DNA from: Syngnathus acus | Taxonomy: Eukaryota; Chordata; Actinopteri; Syngnathiformes; Syngnathidae | Assembly: GCF_901709675.1 (NCBI RefSeq) | Contig: NC_051106.1 | Coordinates: forward strand, 4,410,001 to 4,474,000 | Direction of reading: 5' to 3' | Length of the DNA: 64,000 nt | Shown: positions 25,710 through 64,000 of the stretch, one piece after another | Numbering within the stretch: the stretch's first letter is position 1 | Layout: every line of letters begins with the position of its first letter | Made by a program: the position numbers and the translations under genes | The notes under the pieces: generated by a model | Told to the model about the DNA's origin: nothing | Database searches by the model: none | Seen by the model: the letters and a program-made list of their open reading frames with translations, nothing else

Positions 25710-28700
25710 ATTGACCAAAAAACATGTTCATATGACTCCTGGAAAAGTCAACATAAAATTCAACACCTTCCATTTTGCAAGTACTTCACAGCAAGCAGTC
25801 ATTCATTGTAGTCTATTGAGAAGAGAGCCGCGTTTCACGTCCTATTAGCAATCATGACCTAATCAATGAGCTGTGCCTTAAAAGAGCTGACAGCTAATTA
25901 CGAGGGCAGCCCACCGTGCGCCATTCAGCTGGCCGCTCGGAATCAAAGGAGGACCGAGAAATATCTGCGGTTTGTACGTGGCACGTTGAATGCAAAGCAC
26001 GTGTGGATTGCACGGACGCTGTCAGGCAAGGCCAAATTTGTTCCCGAGCCAATCAATGAATGAGCTTCATTGGCGTTGCCATGGCACAACATACACTTAA
26101 ACACAATAGACATCACCTTGGGGAAATCGGCATGAGGAATAATCTCACCCCTGCCATTTTGAACGATGTCTTGGTGTTACTTTTGAAAACGAGGCAGAGT
26201 GCCGGCAAGGACGTTTGCGTTTCATTCTCTCCTCAGAGGTGTCGCCATTCAATTCAATTTCTCAAATCATGAGGGCAAAGGCAAATTACTTTCCTGTATA
26301 GTGGTGGAAGCAGAATAAAATCAAAAGCCCCCACTTCATTTTAAAATGGTTTTGTTTTTTTAAAGATCTAGTCACGAAAAGTGCACTTGATTATATTTCT
26401 CTGAGATATGAATACCTTTGGGAATCTTCCATCTTTTCCGTATGCGGCTTTGTAGAGCAATATAGCATGGAAGGAAATAATTAATAGCGGCTTCCTGTTG
26501 TACAAGTATCATTCAGGGATATTTATGCTTGTTCTTTATTGCTTTCTAAATTGCCTACTGCGACGCAGAAAAATAACAAATGATTATGAAAGTGGTAATG
26601 AAATCAACCATTGTGTAATCAACATCAACTTTTAACTGAGTGAATTTAAAATGGAGGGTTGCTCCTGGAAAATAAACTGTATTGAATATCTGTATAAAAG
26701 ACAAATGGTTCTATTTTGCCCGATTTAATGAGGCACAAAACAGACATGAGTAAGAATGATGTAGGCTATTGCTAATTAAAGAGGAAAAAATGTATTCTCA
26801 TCCTTTTTTGGCTTAATAATAGATTGTACCCGTCTTCCAACCATGTGGAAAAGTTAAACAGCAGGATTTCCCGCCAGATGAGCCAGCATCGACGTTGCCA
26901 CGGCTCAGAGCTGCCAGCCCACGTTTGATTAGGCAGTTATCAGAATGTGATTGGCACTCAACGTGGCTGGCGAGACGACGGAGGGACCTAAACATTGTGT
27001 AATTAACCCCTACGCTTGTACGTATTCCACTTCGGGCGTCGCTAACACTGACAGCCTCCTGTCAGCCGCCTGGAGATGGCGGCTGGGATACAAAGGCTGG
27101 ATTTGCTCTGTCAGCACTGCAGTGTGCATAAAATGGGCTGATGAGACGATGCGCCGCCGTCTTACTGTGCACTAACATTGAGGAGGTGCTGCGGGGAATG
27201 ACTAAAATCATGAATGTGATGAATGCAGCAATGGAAAAGTAGGAGCTAGTCATAGGAAATGGATTGAAAAATCTTTTTTGTGTGTTGATTCAGGAATACC
27301 ATGACCAAATTAATCATCAATCTCTCTCGACTGCAACTTCCTGTTGTCCTTCAGCTACAGTCTATATATTGGGGCCCCTTTGAGAAGCACCCCAACCACC
27401 AACAGATGGCCAGCAAAGAACCTGCCTGGTGGCCAATGAAAATATTCAGCGGGGGCTGATGAAGAAACCTCTTCAGACAAACTCATTAAAAAGGTCTTCT
27501 CCCTGACGCATGACCATCTGTTGGAATTGCTTTCCTGTTCACTTTCACTACTCAATTAACAGTTATATCTCGGCAAGCCTTTTTTTTTTTTTTTCATCCG
27601 GCTGCGTCTATGGGAATAATGGATTTTTACGAAAAGTCATCTCCTGAGTGCAATTTGCTGAACTTTAAAAAAAGAGCAAAAGTCAAATCTCATTAACCCG
27701 ACTGCGGCGTACGCTAACCTTCCCAACAACAAGCATAATTGAGGACTTTGCTCAATTATGTGGAACCTTTGAAAACAAAATTAATATTCATATCTGTGTC
27801 TATCATTATTCTGAAAGCAAACCCAATGGCCTTTCTTGCATATGGAACGATCTCCATCCGTCCTTCACAATGTTTGAACAGCAAGGTCATGCTAATTATT
27901 CTTTGACAAGGTGAGTGAAGTGCGGACTGACCACCATCATAAACAACCTGTAGCCAACATCAGAAAGGTGCTCAGCGGCGATTACAGATTAGATATTCGT
28001 CAAAATGGCGTCTGGATGAGCTCAGAACATACACTTGAGACATTTACGTTAAATCCTCAGTGATCACTGCTCGCTAAAAAAGGCCGTTTCATTTATTTTA
28101 CGGATCGCTTTGGTCTGATTGATGGTCTGCATTACGCAAGCCCGGTGGCGGGTTGTTTGGACTCGCATGGCCCACCCAGCCCGATTGTACACAACATAGT
28201 GTTCTGTGGCTTCAGGAGTTCTCAAGGTTTTCCATGTGGGCGCGGGACTCGACTCAGATGCAATCTGTTTTGGGGTTGGAGGCGTCAATAGTTACGACCT
28301 CCCTGAAGCACGACCGCATTTCACATCTCTCGCCCGGCCGCTGATAATTTAGGAACTTTACTCCACGCCAGCTTGCTTTAATTACTGAGCATAAGTGGCA
28401 GCGTTTGGTCAGGTTTATGGGTTTTTTCAAAGAGCAAGCTAGCTTCAGACAGACCAATCTGGGGGACTGCAAAGCCGTAAATCCCAAGCTGAGCAAGCAG
28501 CACCGCTAACAATGCCTCGGGCTGATGCAGGGCAGAGGAGCCAGACTGGGATTTTTCATAAGGACTATTTTTTCCTTTCATGTACCTGAAACAACAATGA
28601 ATACAAGGTCTGAGTGGAGGATGTGTAAGGAGTATTCGGGTCAATGACAATTTCTTAAAAATGACTTTCATGAATGAACAAACCCAATTTAAGGTGAGAT

Positions 28701-29519
28701 TTCACTATCACAGTCACATTAAATTGCTTGCACTGCTGTCCATAAATTTTACTGACATACTTTTTCATTGTTTGTCAAGCTTTTTTACATCTTCAACAAT
28801 CCTCATTCAAATGCAGGTAGACATCTCTGTTTAAATTATGAAGATGAAAACGTATTTTTGTTTGTAATATTGCATTAAACTACTTTTTATTGTCAGAAAT
28901 GTTTAACTTTGTCACAGAATGTCATAAAACAGCAAGTATGTGTTTTCTTTTAGATTCGACCAAGCATGCAGAAATGGAACATCTTATGTGCGATACAAAA
29001 GTCCCCTTGAATACATTGAACCCAGTTTGGAAAAGAGACATTTGCCAGTAATGAGATGATAGTGAAAACAGAGACGTAAGACATAAAAAGTGGCAAATAA
29101 ATGGAATAGAAAATCAGATGAGATTGCTATAGACTAAAAGTGAAGTGTGAGCAGATAGCCCCAACACAGGCTCAGTGTCGGGTCAGGAGGGGAAACTCCT
29201 GCTGTTGAATGAACTCATTTCTGTTCTTAACCAACTGGCAGCTTCCTGCAAATGATTGGAGCCCTGAGGAGAAGCTGGCTGCGATTCATCGGTTTTAACT
29301 TAGACTAAAAAGTCTGCCACAATTCCTTGCAACCATTTGCACTCAGACAACAACTTCCGAAGAACAACATGATATGATCATATCTAACATGTTTATCCAA
29401 GTGTCTGTTGTGCTCCTTAAAGGCTGAAAATGGCTTTTAAAAGGAATCAAATTCACTTACTGTTTTCCACACCAGAAGGAGATTCGGGTTAAAAGGCGCA
29501 GACTCAGTTGCGGGGGCTT
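25710..29519. other. gene-poor DNA
   Basis: No gene supported. Complex blocks at about 26860-27180 (with a short GC hairpin) and 28370-28560 resemble conserved non-coding sequence, but this cannot be tested here. The rest is ordinary A/T-rich DNA. Confidence 0.55.
27063..27085. repeat. 8-bp GC-rich inverted repeat
   Basis: CAGCCGCC (27063-27070) and GGCGGCTG (27078-27085) pair across a 7-nt loop. Confidence 0.5.
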
Positions 29520-30065
29520 TTTCACATAGGGCGCACCGCATTATTGGGCACATGCAAAAAATAAAAATAAAAAATAAACGCAATGCAGTGAGTTCGGTTG
29601 TATGAGTTCAGTTGTACTTTATTCTACTATTAAATCATGTACTTTAGTGTACTCACATTATTGTTGATGGATATTTATTTGCAAATCCACCAAAGTCCTC
29701 ATCTTGTGTATCAGATGTAAACAGTTGGGGAGTTTGCAATTAATCATGCCAAGTTCCCTCTCGTCATTGTCTCGTCGTTGTCACGTTGCTCTTCGGCAAT
29801 GATTCGGACTTTCCAGAAAGCCTTGGAAGCGTGTTTCTTTGTCGATGCCATTTAAGAGCGTCCTCATGCTGTTTGCTTTGCACAAACAATTAGTATTAAT
29901 TTATCAATGGCGGCGGAGGGGCGTACTCTATATTACTCCAGTCCTCTGATTGGTTTACGTAAGACGCATTGTGCTCTGATTGGTTCATCGCGACTACATA
30001 TTACGTCTTCTATTTTTGAGAAAATTAAAGGCTTTTAATTGCACTAATGATGCGGAAATACGGCG
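29520..30065. mobile_element. degenerate MITE, copy D
   Basis: Begins CATAGGGCGCACCGCATTAT and ends TTTTTGAGAAAATTAAAGGC, then TGCACTAATGATGCGGAAATACGG, matching this family's termini with many substitutions. Repeated TCTGATTGGTT motifs occur inside (29945-29985). An old copy lying just beyond the likely 3' end of kif26a. Confidence 0.65.
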
Positions 30066-30231
30066 ATATTCGTTAGAATTATGTGCAAGCACATTGGATG
30101 ACTGTGTTTGGAAACTTTGGATCATAACACAATTTATTGTAACAGGGATTGATCATGTGACCCGGCATAATCACATGTCAAACGGCGAATTAAAAAAAAC
30201 GACAAAAATCTGGATCATCCGTAAGAAGTAT

Positions 30232-30237
30232 TTTATT
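30232..30237 (-). promoter_or_regulatory. candidate distal poly(A) signal
   Basis: AATAAA on the minus strand about 1.6 kb past the stop, with a second copy 95 nt further on at 30133-30138. Either could end a long 3' UTR just before the degenerate repeat at about 29.5-30.07 kb. Confidence 0.3.
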
Positions 30238-31453
30238 CACAGATACTGTAAAAGTAAAACACAAGCTGCCATATCATACATTTTTACACAGGGTTTGAAA
30301 ATCCTATACAAAAACAAAGATATTCGAAAATATGGGTTTCGATATGAAATATGACCTTACATAAAATAATTTCTTGGAAAAAGGTCTTGGTTTGGTATTA
30401 TAGGTTTTTCATTCACAAGCCTAAACCCACATTAGTGAAAAGTGAAGTTACTGTAAAAAATTTGAATGGTAAAAATGGAGTAGAAATCATTACTTAAAAA
30501 AATGATTAAAAAATATCATGCAGCATCTTCAGAGAGGGCCTGAGAGAGAACATCTTTGTCAAAGAAAGTAAACAAAGTCCTATTATTACAGATATTAAAA
30601 AAAATGCAACAAAATACCCCAAAAAGTTGTTCGCAATCATTTCCAGTGATCATCTCCAATGACATACAGATTGCTAACTAATACCATCGTAATTTGTATT
30701 AAGATGCATAATATCACTGGAAACCATAAAAAACGTGGAGCCGTTTTATGTCGTTTTTTTCAAACTTGCCAGAATAAAACAAATAAATAAAATAATCCAG
30801 AACAAAGAGTCCAATGTGCTGTTGCACTTAAAGTCAGTACTGTCAGTAAAAAGTGGAATGCATAGAGCTGAGGCTCAGCTGTAACAAATTCAAAACAATA
30901 AAACTAAAACACAGGCTTACTTGTGCTTTCTCCTCTGTGCCACTTTTTTTTTTTTTTTACATTGTAAAGATCCCCATTTGCTGTCAGTGTAACTATTCAT
31001 CATCCTTTTCTTATTGTAGGCTTGTATAGAAAACCATTCCATGGGCATGTGTGGAGGCACCAACGAGCACCTAACGCTAACTGTCCATCACAGTGGCTCT
31101 CTGATTGATATGTTTTGGCTTACGACCTCCTTTCGGACACACATCGATGAACTGTACATAACTGCTGCTCGACCTTTGCGCATCCACTGAGACTCATTGC
31201 GATCAAGGCAACTGGAGGGACCAAAAAAAAAACATTCACTCAACCTTGCGGAGGTTGATGGGAGATGAGATCATTCATCAGAAAACACAGTCCAACTTGA
31301 AGATCTAGAAAACTACAAAAGTGAACATAAGGCGCAAGAGGCTGAATGAAAATGCCGAAAATGCTGACTGAGGTTTCAAACAAGACAAAAGGCAAAATCT
31401 GGGAGCGCAATAACATTAGCTTATTGCTTTTTTTCTTTTTTTTACCCCCTTTT

Positions 31454-31459
31454 TTTATT
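31454..31459 (-). promoter_or_regulatory. candidate proximal poly(A) signal
   Basis: AATAAA on the minus strand about 400 nt past the kif26a stop. Short matches are common in A/T-rich DNA, so this is only a candidate. Confidence 0.3.
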
Positions 31460-31857
31460 TCTACCCTTCCGATGAGATTTTTTTTACACACCACATAATC
31501 ATAAATACACTTTACAATGCAATATAAAATATTTGTTCTTAAAAGCAATATGTTCAGGGTTTGCTTAGGTATGCCGGCGGCACCAAATGAAAAAGAATGA
31601 CATGAAACAATTTTTAAAAAAGGCACTTCCAGGTGTTCATTGACTCCTCTAATGGCCACTGTTATGCATTTGTGCTCACGTTTCGTTTCACTGCCTTCAA
31701 ACATGTCCCCGGACAACGAGGCACTCTCGCAAAGTGGTTTACGATTTCCTGTTCTCATGCAAAGACGCCTTCTTGCCTTCTTCAATGCAGTGGCTACTAC
31801 ATTTCACCATCCTTTCACTTCCTCACTACTCCTTTCCTAATCGACTTCCATCTGGCT

Positions 31858-58113
<26,256 letters not shown>

Positions 58114-61100
58114 CTGCAGCGAGAAGAAAAGACACATTAAAATCTTTGTTGTAACTCTTTGCACACAAATGTTTTCTGGGAACGTCAGCTGTTTTATTCC
58201 GTCTGGGAGCAGACGTTCATTATGTATTCTGAGGAGACGATCAAGATCAAAACAATCAAAAAACAAAGAAGATAAGACTCGAGTGGATTAGCACAACATC
58301 CCACAGACAATCCTCATTAAAATTCCGCAGTATCTTAATGCATTTTGCTTTGTTTGAAATTGAAAGTGTCGCATCCTTCTCCATCTTCTCCAGGCAGTGT
58401 CCAGTGAAGTTTTGTCCTTATAACTTCAACCGCAAAAAGGCTTCCCTAGGGTGTTCCTCTCAGCTTGGGAGGAATGCTGAAGGAAAACAACAGCTGAAGA
58501 GAAGCTGCCACCAAAAGCTATACAATTTACATATGATAAGTGCCTCTGCGTGAAAAACAGATGAGAAACCAGCAAATGTGAAAATAAGCACCTTCTGAAG
58601 CTGGAGGCAGCCAACTATTCAAATTCGACCAGAGACTACAGAATACATTTTAATACAAACAAACACACACACAGTCTCTTAAGAGGCATAAAGGGGCATC
58701 GAGCTCTAGCCCAGTGGAGTCACGGCCTAAGACAGAAGCCCACAGACCAAACATCAATGTTTATGAGGCCTTTGCTCTGCGGACCCTCGGAGGTGATCAC
58801 GAGGAGTGAGAGGGGAAACAATAATCCAGTGCCCTAATGCAATGCTACTTAATACATCAAACCCAGTAGACACCTAATCCATCGGACCCAAAAGATGTCT
58901 AAAAATGAGTACAAACTCCAAATTAAATCAGCTGTCACTTTCTGCAATCCAAACGTGGTCTCGGGAGACGTGAGTGAAAGTCCCATCACAACTGCCTCGT
59001 TGCTTCCCAGACAGGAAATTGAAGCCACGTCAAAACCGGTTAACTCCGTCCATCCATCCTCGCTCACCCTTTACCCTTCGGCAAACCCACCTCGGGGCAC
59101 GGGTAGATGGAAGAAATCAATTCCCCTGCCGCTCTGCGTGCATTGTTAAGTGTTGATTTAAGGGAGCTAATAAAAAGACACACAAAGCTGAGCCCATCTG
59201 CTATTCAGTGAGGTTTTGGGAGGTTAGAGAGCAGGCTCGTCCTGTAAAACTGTCTGCAAGCTTTATGCCGAGCCCAGTGAACGGAGGGTCACGGCCACAA
59301 GTGTGTTTGGGATGATGACACAGATGATGTGCGAATGATAAAAGTGAAGGATGTACCGACGAAGAGCGGAGAAGGCAATCCCAGCACTCAAAAGCGAGAA
59401 TCTGAATCTTCAAAAGTGGGAGATGGTTTTTAAGCCAGTGTGTAGATAAGAGGACAGACAGACAGGAAGGGCGGATGGAGGAGGTAGACCAGGGTTGTGG
59501 CCATTTGCTTGGAGGCTTGTGGGTGGTTATGTTGCTTTACTGTCTGTCAGCACTGATCTTTATCAAACTCTGGGGACAAACGTAGTCAGATGCCGCCGCC
59601 TTATTATGGAGGAGCTTGGTTGACCGCTGTGGGGGGACAAAGCAAACCTGCTTCTGCAGAGCTCTCCTAAGTTTGTCAGTGTCTTTGATGAAAACCAGGG
59701 CAGAGCATCTAACTGGATGTATCTCTGCGGGATTGATGGCGTGTCATTATACACGCTGATGATAACAAGCTCAACCTTTTGTGAATGATTGGACAGGCAG
59801 ATAGACTTTTAACAAAATCACATCATAAGCAATTACCGCATCTTTTCTTGAAGAAGAAATCAAGTGAAAATGCATCTATTCATTTGAAAGGTGGTATTTA
59901 ACGTCAGTCCGATGTGGAGTTGACTTAAATCACCAGAAGGTCACGACGATTTTAAATGCATGAGTTCCCTCACTCAGTGAAGGGCACGCTTCGTTGAGGC
60001 TAAAAGCGCTCTGTGAGAAAAAAAAAATAAAATCCAGTTGAGGCTATTTCCTTCTATTTCCCATGGTGGCAGAAAGAAAAATGAAGAAAAATTGTACCTA
60101 TGTGCATTTGTCTTTTCTAAAAAAAAAAAAGAAATGGAAGTCAAACAGCACACCCTGCAGATATTTTTGGAGACTTGCCCTGTGCATGATTTATTTTGTG
60201 AGTCTAAATCGCACTTTGGCTCGAATTCCATTTCCAATTTCATTTGACCACGATTGTCCTCCATTGCATGACTCAAGACCACACAGTGCTCCTCAAGTCC
60301 TTGTTTTGTTCTTCTTTCTATATTAAAAGAACAAGACTTGAGCCATCTTTATTTACTTAGCTCAAGACTCTGTTGACCAGCACCACACACCAAGTCCATA
60401 AGACTCAAAAGGAATTGACCCCCAATAAACATGCGGGGGCCCAATCCGGGTCTTCGGCTGAGGACGAGGGATGATCAGCGTTCCCACAGGTAAGCCGGGT
60501 TGCCCCCTGAAAGCCAAGTGGGAGATGGAGGAGCACAGCTGCTGGTCTTGCCCCAGGTGGGCGCAAAGCATTAGGGCAGATTACATCCCCAGGATAAAAG
60601 AAACACATCCCTCCTTGCTCCCACCGCTTCCTCAACTCTCTCCGCCACCTGAAAAGAGACGACTGTGCCGAGATCCCCTGGAGGAAAGCAGCGGGTTTGA
60701 AGGCCTGCAAGCGCGGACTCTGATTAGATATCAGGTGAAGCTTTTAGTGGCACAGCAGTTGTGTGGGATACACACCATTAAATTTAACCACCGCTTGCTC
60801 GGAGGCACGCAACACAATGACTCAGGATGTCACACTCGTGTGTGATTCTGCCAACTGTGGGAACGCCTTGAGTGGAACACAAAGCCGGACAGCTCTGCAA
60901 ATCACTTCAAACACATGTTGGCGCCTTACTTGTGACTGGATGAGATTACACAAATCAGTCATAAAAACGGATTTAATATGACCACACTTTTTTTTTTCTT
61001 TTCATGTTTCATTTCAATCTGAGCTATGTTGTGTAAATTAACATTAAGCATGGAAAAATATTTATCATGCAGTTGCTTATATGCAATCTTGTAATTGTGG

Positions 61101-64000
61101 AATATTCCATCAAGAATCAACAAAAGAATTCAAGAATATTTTTTAAAAATATGTTTTATTATTAATATCCTAAATTGTAGTTCAGCACTGGTGACAGATG
61201 TTTGACCTTAAGTAACCTCCTATTCTTTGTTGCTCTCCTCACAAAATCTAATAGTTTTTGGTGAGATTCTGTCAAATATTGATGAGGCTGCAACACACAT
61301 TTTGTCAAATTATCTGTTTCAGCATTTGTGACACATAAGGCTGCGGAATCGATTCAGTGCGTGACTGCATGCTAACGTGCAAAAAAAAAAAAAACATCCA
61401 TCCAAACAGAAATGACAACATGCAGGCATAGCAGTTTGAACACAAACAACCTAATACTCACAGCTTGCAGTCAGCAAAATTTTCCGAGACAAAGCAGAAG
61501 AAGTTTGGAGGAGAGCGCCAGATATCTGCGTGAGTATTCCCTTAAATGAGCAACCCCATCTGAGAGCTTCTGGCATCTGTTCCCTCGCGAGGAACTTACA
61601 GAGACAGATGTCAGACTGCGTGCCTGCGTGATTTAGGCCTCTCCTCCCTTTGACCGTCGAGAAACTGCTGACTAAAAATGCAAATCGGCTTTCCCCTTTT
61701 GTGACACTTTCAACACGTGATACAACCACCTGTCCGGCAATGGTATGCTGTCAAGGCCTTCAAAGCTTCTTCTCTCTTTAAAACCGTGCATAGTTATATC
61801 ACAGTTTTGACCTTTTCTTAAGTATCTTCAGTAATTAGCCTTTTAATTGCAACATCAAAAATAAAGCTCTCACTTGCGTTGATTAAACCATGATAGCGTT
61901 CGAATGCGACAATCAAGAACTTCATTGTGTGGCCAGCGTGTCCATCTGCAGTGGGCGAGGGGGGCACTTGTAGCTGACCTTACTGTTGAAACGTACATAA
62001 AAAAATGACAGGACAAAGCTTTAGTGCGCGTGAGTGTGTTGTTGTCCCCCCCCCCATGTGCTTTCTGCACCGCTCCAATCCATCACTCCAACCTTTCGCC
62101 ACTTGGCCAGTTAATTACGCTTTCCTGTTCACTCACGCACATAAAGAAAACAAGCCCCTTCCACATTGTTTGGACAGACTTCCATTCTCCCTCGCTCCCC
62201 CTTGCCCGACCTCTTTCGCTGCCCTCGGCAGAGCTGAAGCAGGATTTACTGTCTCTTTCATCGACTTTAAAAAGGGTAATCGTACTCTGAGGACTGGCCA
62301 CTCAAATGGCATCTGCTTAGTCGTGCAACTCATTGATGGCTTAGAAAAAATATCAACTGTTTGTTTTGGTTAAAAAAGTCATTGTGTGTACATCACTTTT
62401 ACCAAAACACACGCTGGTCCATTTGGAATGGCTGCTTCTTGCCTTGATGTCTCTCGAGGTAAATTATTCTACCCCACCAGTGAGCTCCCAAAAACAAATC
62501 AAGATGGTAAATTATAACAAATAAAATATTCAACAGGCAAGCTGGAGAGACGGACACCAGGGGGCCTATTTTCATGCTCAAGGCAAGTCCAGCACAAAGT
62601 GTAGTCTTTCTTTCGGGTGTTTGCGCCGATGTGGAAGTGAACCTGGCCGACTTTATTCCCAGCCAATTGAAGTGGCCTCTCTCAAAACCTTTAAATTCAG
62701 CACTGGTGAGCGGACTGGAGTCCATGCAATAGGTCTGCATGCCTAAACTATTTTTATAAGGAACTGCAATGTCCACAATGACATCCACCGCACATCTGCG
62801 CCACAACGTAGACCTGCTTTTAGTTGCTCTAAGGTCGAGTCTACTTTCTGCCCAGCCTGGTGTAGTGCAGTCTGACAAATTGCCCAACACAGTAAACTGT
62901 CTGCAGAAATAAATCCTAAATGTTGCTGTAAATTGCAGGTAAAAGCAAGAACTTTAAAAAAATCTCATAACACACACATGATGAACGACAGGCGTTCACA
63001 TGAATGTCTTTCACACTGACAATCAAACACACACTATACTTTCCAAGCATTTGGAAAGCCCTCCGAGGCAGTTTCCAAAGTAAACCGGGATTCTGTATTC
63101 TAAACCATCCACTGGAGCTTGTTGAAAGGCCTGTTTGAATTGAAGAGCCCACTTTAAAACACTCACCACAAAAGTACAGAAACCAGCCTCAAGAGTTTCC
63201 TCCAAACCAGTGAACCCCCCTTCTGTGATGACAGCCACCTGCCTCTCCTCTGTCTCAACTGTCACACCAGAGGGTGAGAGAGAGATGGAGTTTGTTTTGA
63301 AGGGGGTTGTTCCGACTCAGACGGAGCACTCACACTTTTCTACAACTTATTTAGAGAGAAAACAAACTGCTACTAGTGCAATGAATCTCCACTGGAGGCT
63401 CTCTCCCCCATATAGAAGCGAAACGGAACCCAGACCAAAAACATTTACCGTGCTAATGTAATGATACATGATTAATGTTTCATTTAGATCACAGGTGTCC
63501 AACTCAAGGCCCGGGGGCCAGATACGGCCCGCCACATCATTTTATGTGGCCCGCGAAGACAAATTGTGCATCAGATTCGTGTGTCATGACTAGAATTGCA
63601 AATTGTCTTCACTTTTAATTATATCTTCTTTTTTTTTTATATATATATATTTGGCCAATTTGTACTCGTCTGATTTGAAAATGAGTTATTTGTTTTGTAG
63701 CTTCGACTGTATATAATATGAGGTGCTCATACATTTATTTATTTTTGGTTGACAGTCATAATGGTCCTCCGAAAGAAGCTATGACTACAAAATGAGTTTG
63801 ACACCCCTGATTTAGATTGATTGAAAGAGGAAAGGCCAAATATTTTAATAAATTTGGTCCAACATTTGATAATTCTGACACAAAATACGCAAAAAAATTG
63901 GTTAACTCGGTTCATTCTATACCAAGGTGAGCTGTGCAAGCACGTTTCTAGAAGTCATTATCTCACTAAGTGACATTCTTTGTGCGTGACAAAGCCGCTT
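58114..64000 (-). other. upstream part of kif26a, probably intron
   Basis: The exon at 58113 opens at a splice acceptor without a start codon, so this stretch should be intron leading to exons beyond the window. No KIF26 N-terminal Cys motif or other exon was recognised. It contains an hAT copy at 63.5 kb. Confidence 0.6.
63490..63809 (+). mobile_element. hAT-type MITE with perfect 8-bp target duplication
   Basis: Left end CACAGGTGTCCAACTCA and right end TGAGTTTGACACCCCTG. ATTTAGAT flanks both sides exactly (63482-63489 and 63810-63817). Close sister of 52642-52954 but with an expanded TA run (near 63641-63651) and loss of a GCGGCCCGTG stretch before the right end. 320 bp, non-coding. Confidence 0.93.

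Larger units (their letters stand above)
30066..31857 (-). other. kif26a: probable kif26a 3' untranslated region
   Basis: Sequence directly downstream of the stop codon has no conserved coding potential on either strand. It is A/T-rich with homopolymer runs (for example poly-T on the plus strand near 30944-30958). AATAAA signals on the minus strand occur at 31454-31459, 30232-30237 and 30133-30138, so the transcript end could be near any of these. The lower limit given is the edge of a degenerate repeat and is an upper bound on UTR length. Confidence 0.45.

Noticed and set aside
29980-30354. 124-codon plus-strand open frame
   Set aside because: It starts inside a degenerate MITE end and runs into A/T-rich DNA. 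No recognisable protein.
31240-31785. 181-codon open frame on the minus strand just after the kif26a stop
   Set aside because: Low-complexity Lys-rich translation of the probable 3' UTR. No conserved motif and no splice context.
62399-62890. 163-codon minus-strand open frame upstream of the first visible kif26a exon
   Set aside because: It does not resemble the KIF26 N-terminus (no Cys-X2-Cys helix motif) and I could not assign it to a transposon family.

Overview
The window is nuclear DNA from a ray-finned fish, most likely a teleost. The evidence is a spliced, vertebrate-type gene with GT-AG introns and several short transposon families typical of fish genomes: TA-flanked elements with CCGTATTTTCC ends, hAT-type elements with GTGTCAAACTCA ends, and a repeat with CATCCATTTTCTAT ends. 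Nothing looks bacterial, viral or plasmid-derived. I see one protein-coding gene. The rest is intron, long non-coding flank and repeats.

The gene is kif26a, an atypical kinesin of the kinesin-11 group, on the minus strand. I reconstructed fourteen consecutive coding exons by eye between 58113 and 31858. Every junction is GT-AG and every reading phase agrees. They sum to 5,634 nt including the stop, or 1,877 visible residues. The first coding exon or exons, the start codon and the promoter lie beyond the right edge. Known architecture of the family is recovered in order: a Cys-rich N-terminal region (57685-58113), a Ser/Thr-rich linker (55049-55257), a pre-motor segment (43005-43188), the motor domain over six exons (37593-40872), a giant Ser-rich exon of 3,190 nt (33695-36884), and a C-terminal region with a coiled coil and a conserved tail (31858-33187). 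The C-terminal sequence ([35 protein letters not shown], ending PREVEV) points to KIF26A rather than KIF26B.

Layout: 1-31 kb is gene-poor DNA 3' of kif26a. It holds mobile-element copies at about 0.66, 8.2, 18.0, 23.1, 24.0, 25.5 and 29.5 kb and a 90-bp tandem triplication at 16.6 kb. It also holds several complex, non-repetitive blocks that are candidate conserved regulatory elements. 31.9-43.2 kb is the compact 3' two-thirds of the gene. 43.2-55.0 kb is one intron of about 11.9 kb, holding a long CT microsatellite, a CpG-rich patch and an hAT copy. 55.0-58.1 kb carries the two most 5' exons seen. 58.1-64 kb reads as upstream intron with another hAT copy at 63.5 kb.

I found no novel enzymatic or defence system. 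The points most worth a second look are an in-frame 24-nt microexon before the C-terminal coiled coil, a 19-nt poly-C tract just upstream of a motor-domain 3' splice site, the altered switch motifs of the motor, an inverted pair of repeat copies that also share flanking DNA, and hAT copies with intact 8-bp target-site duplications.
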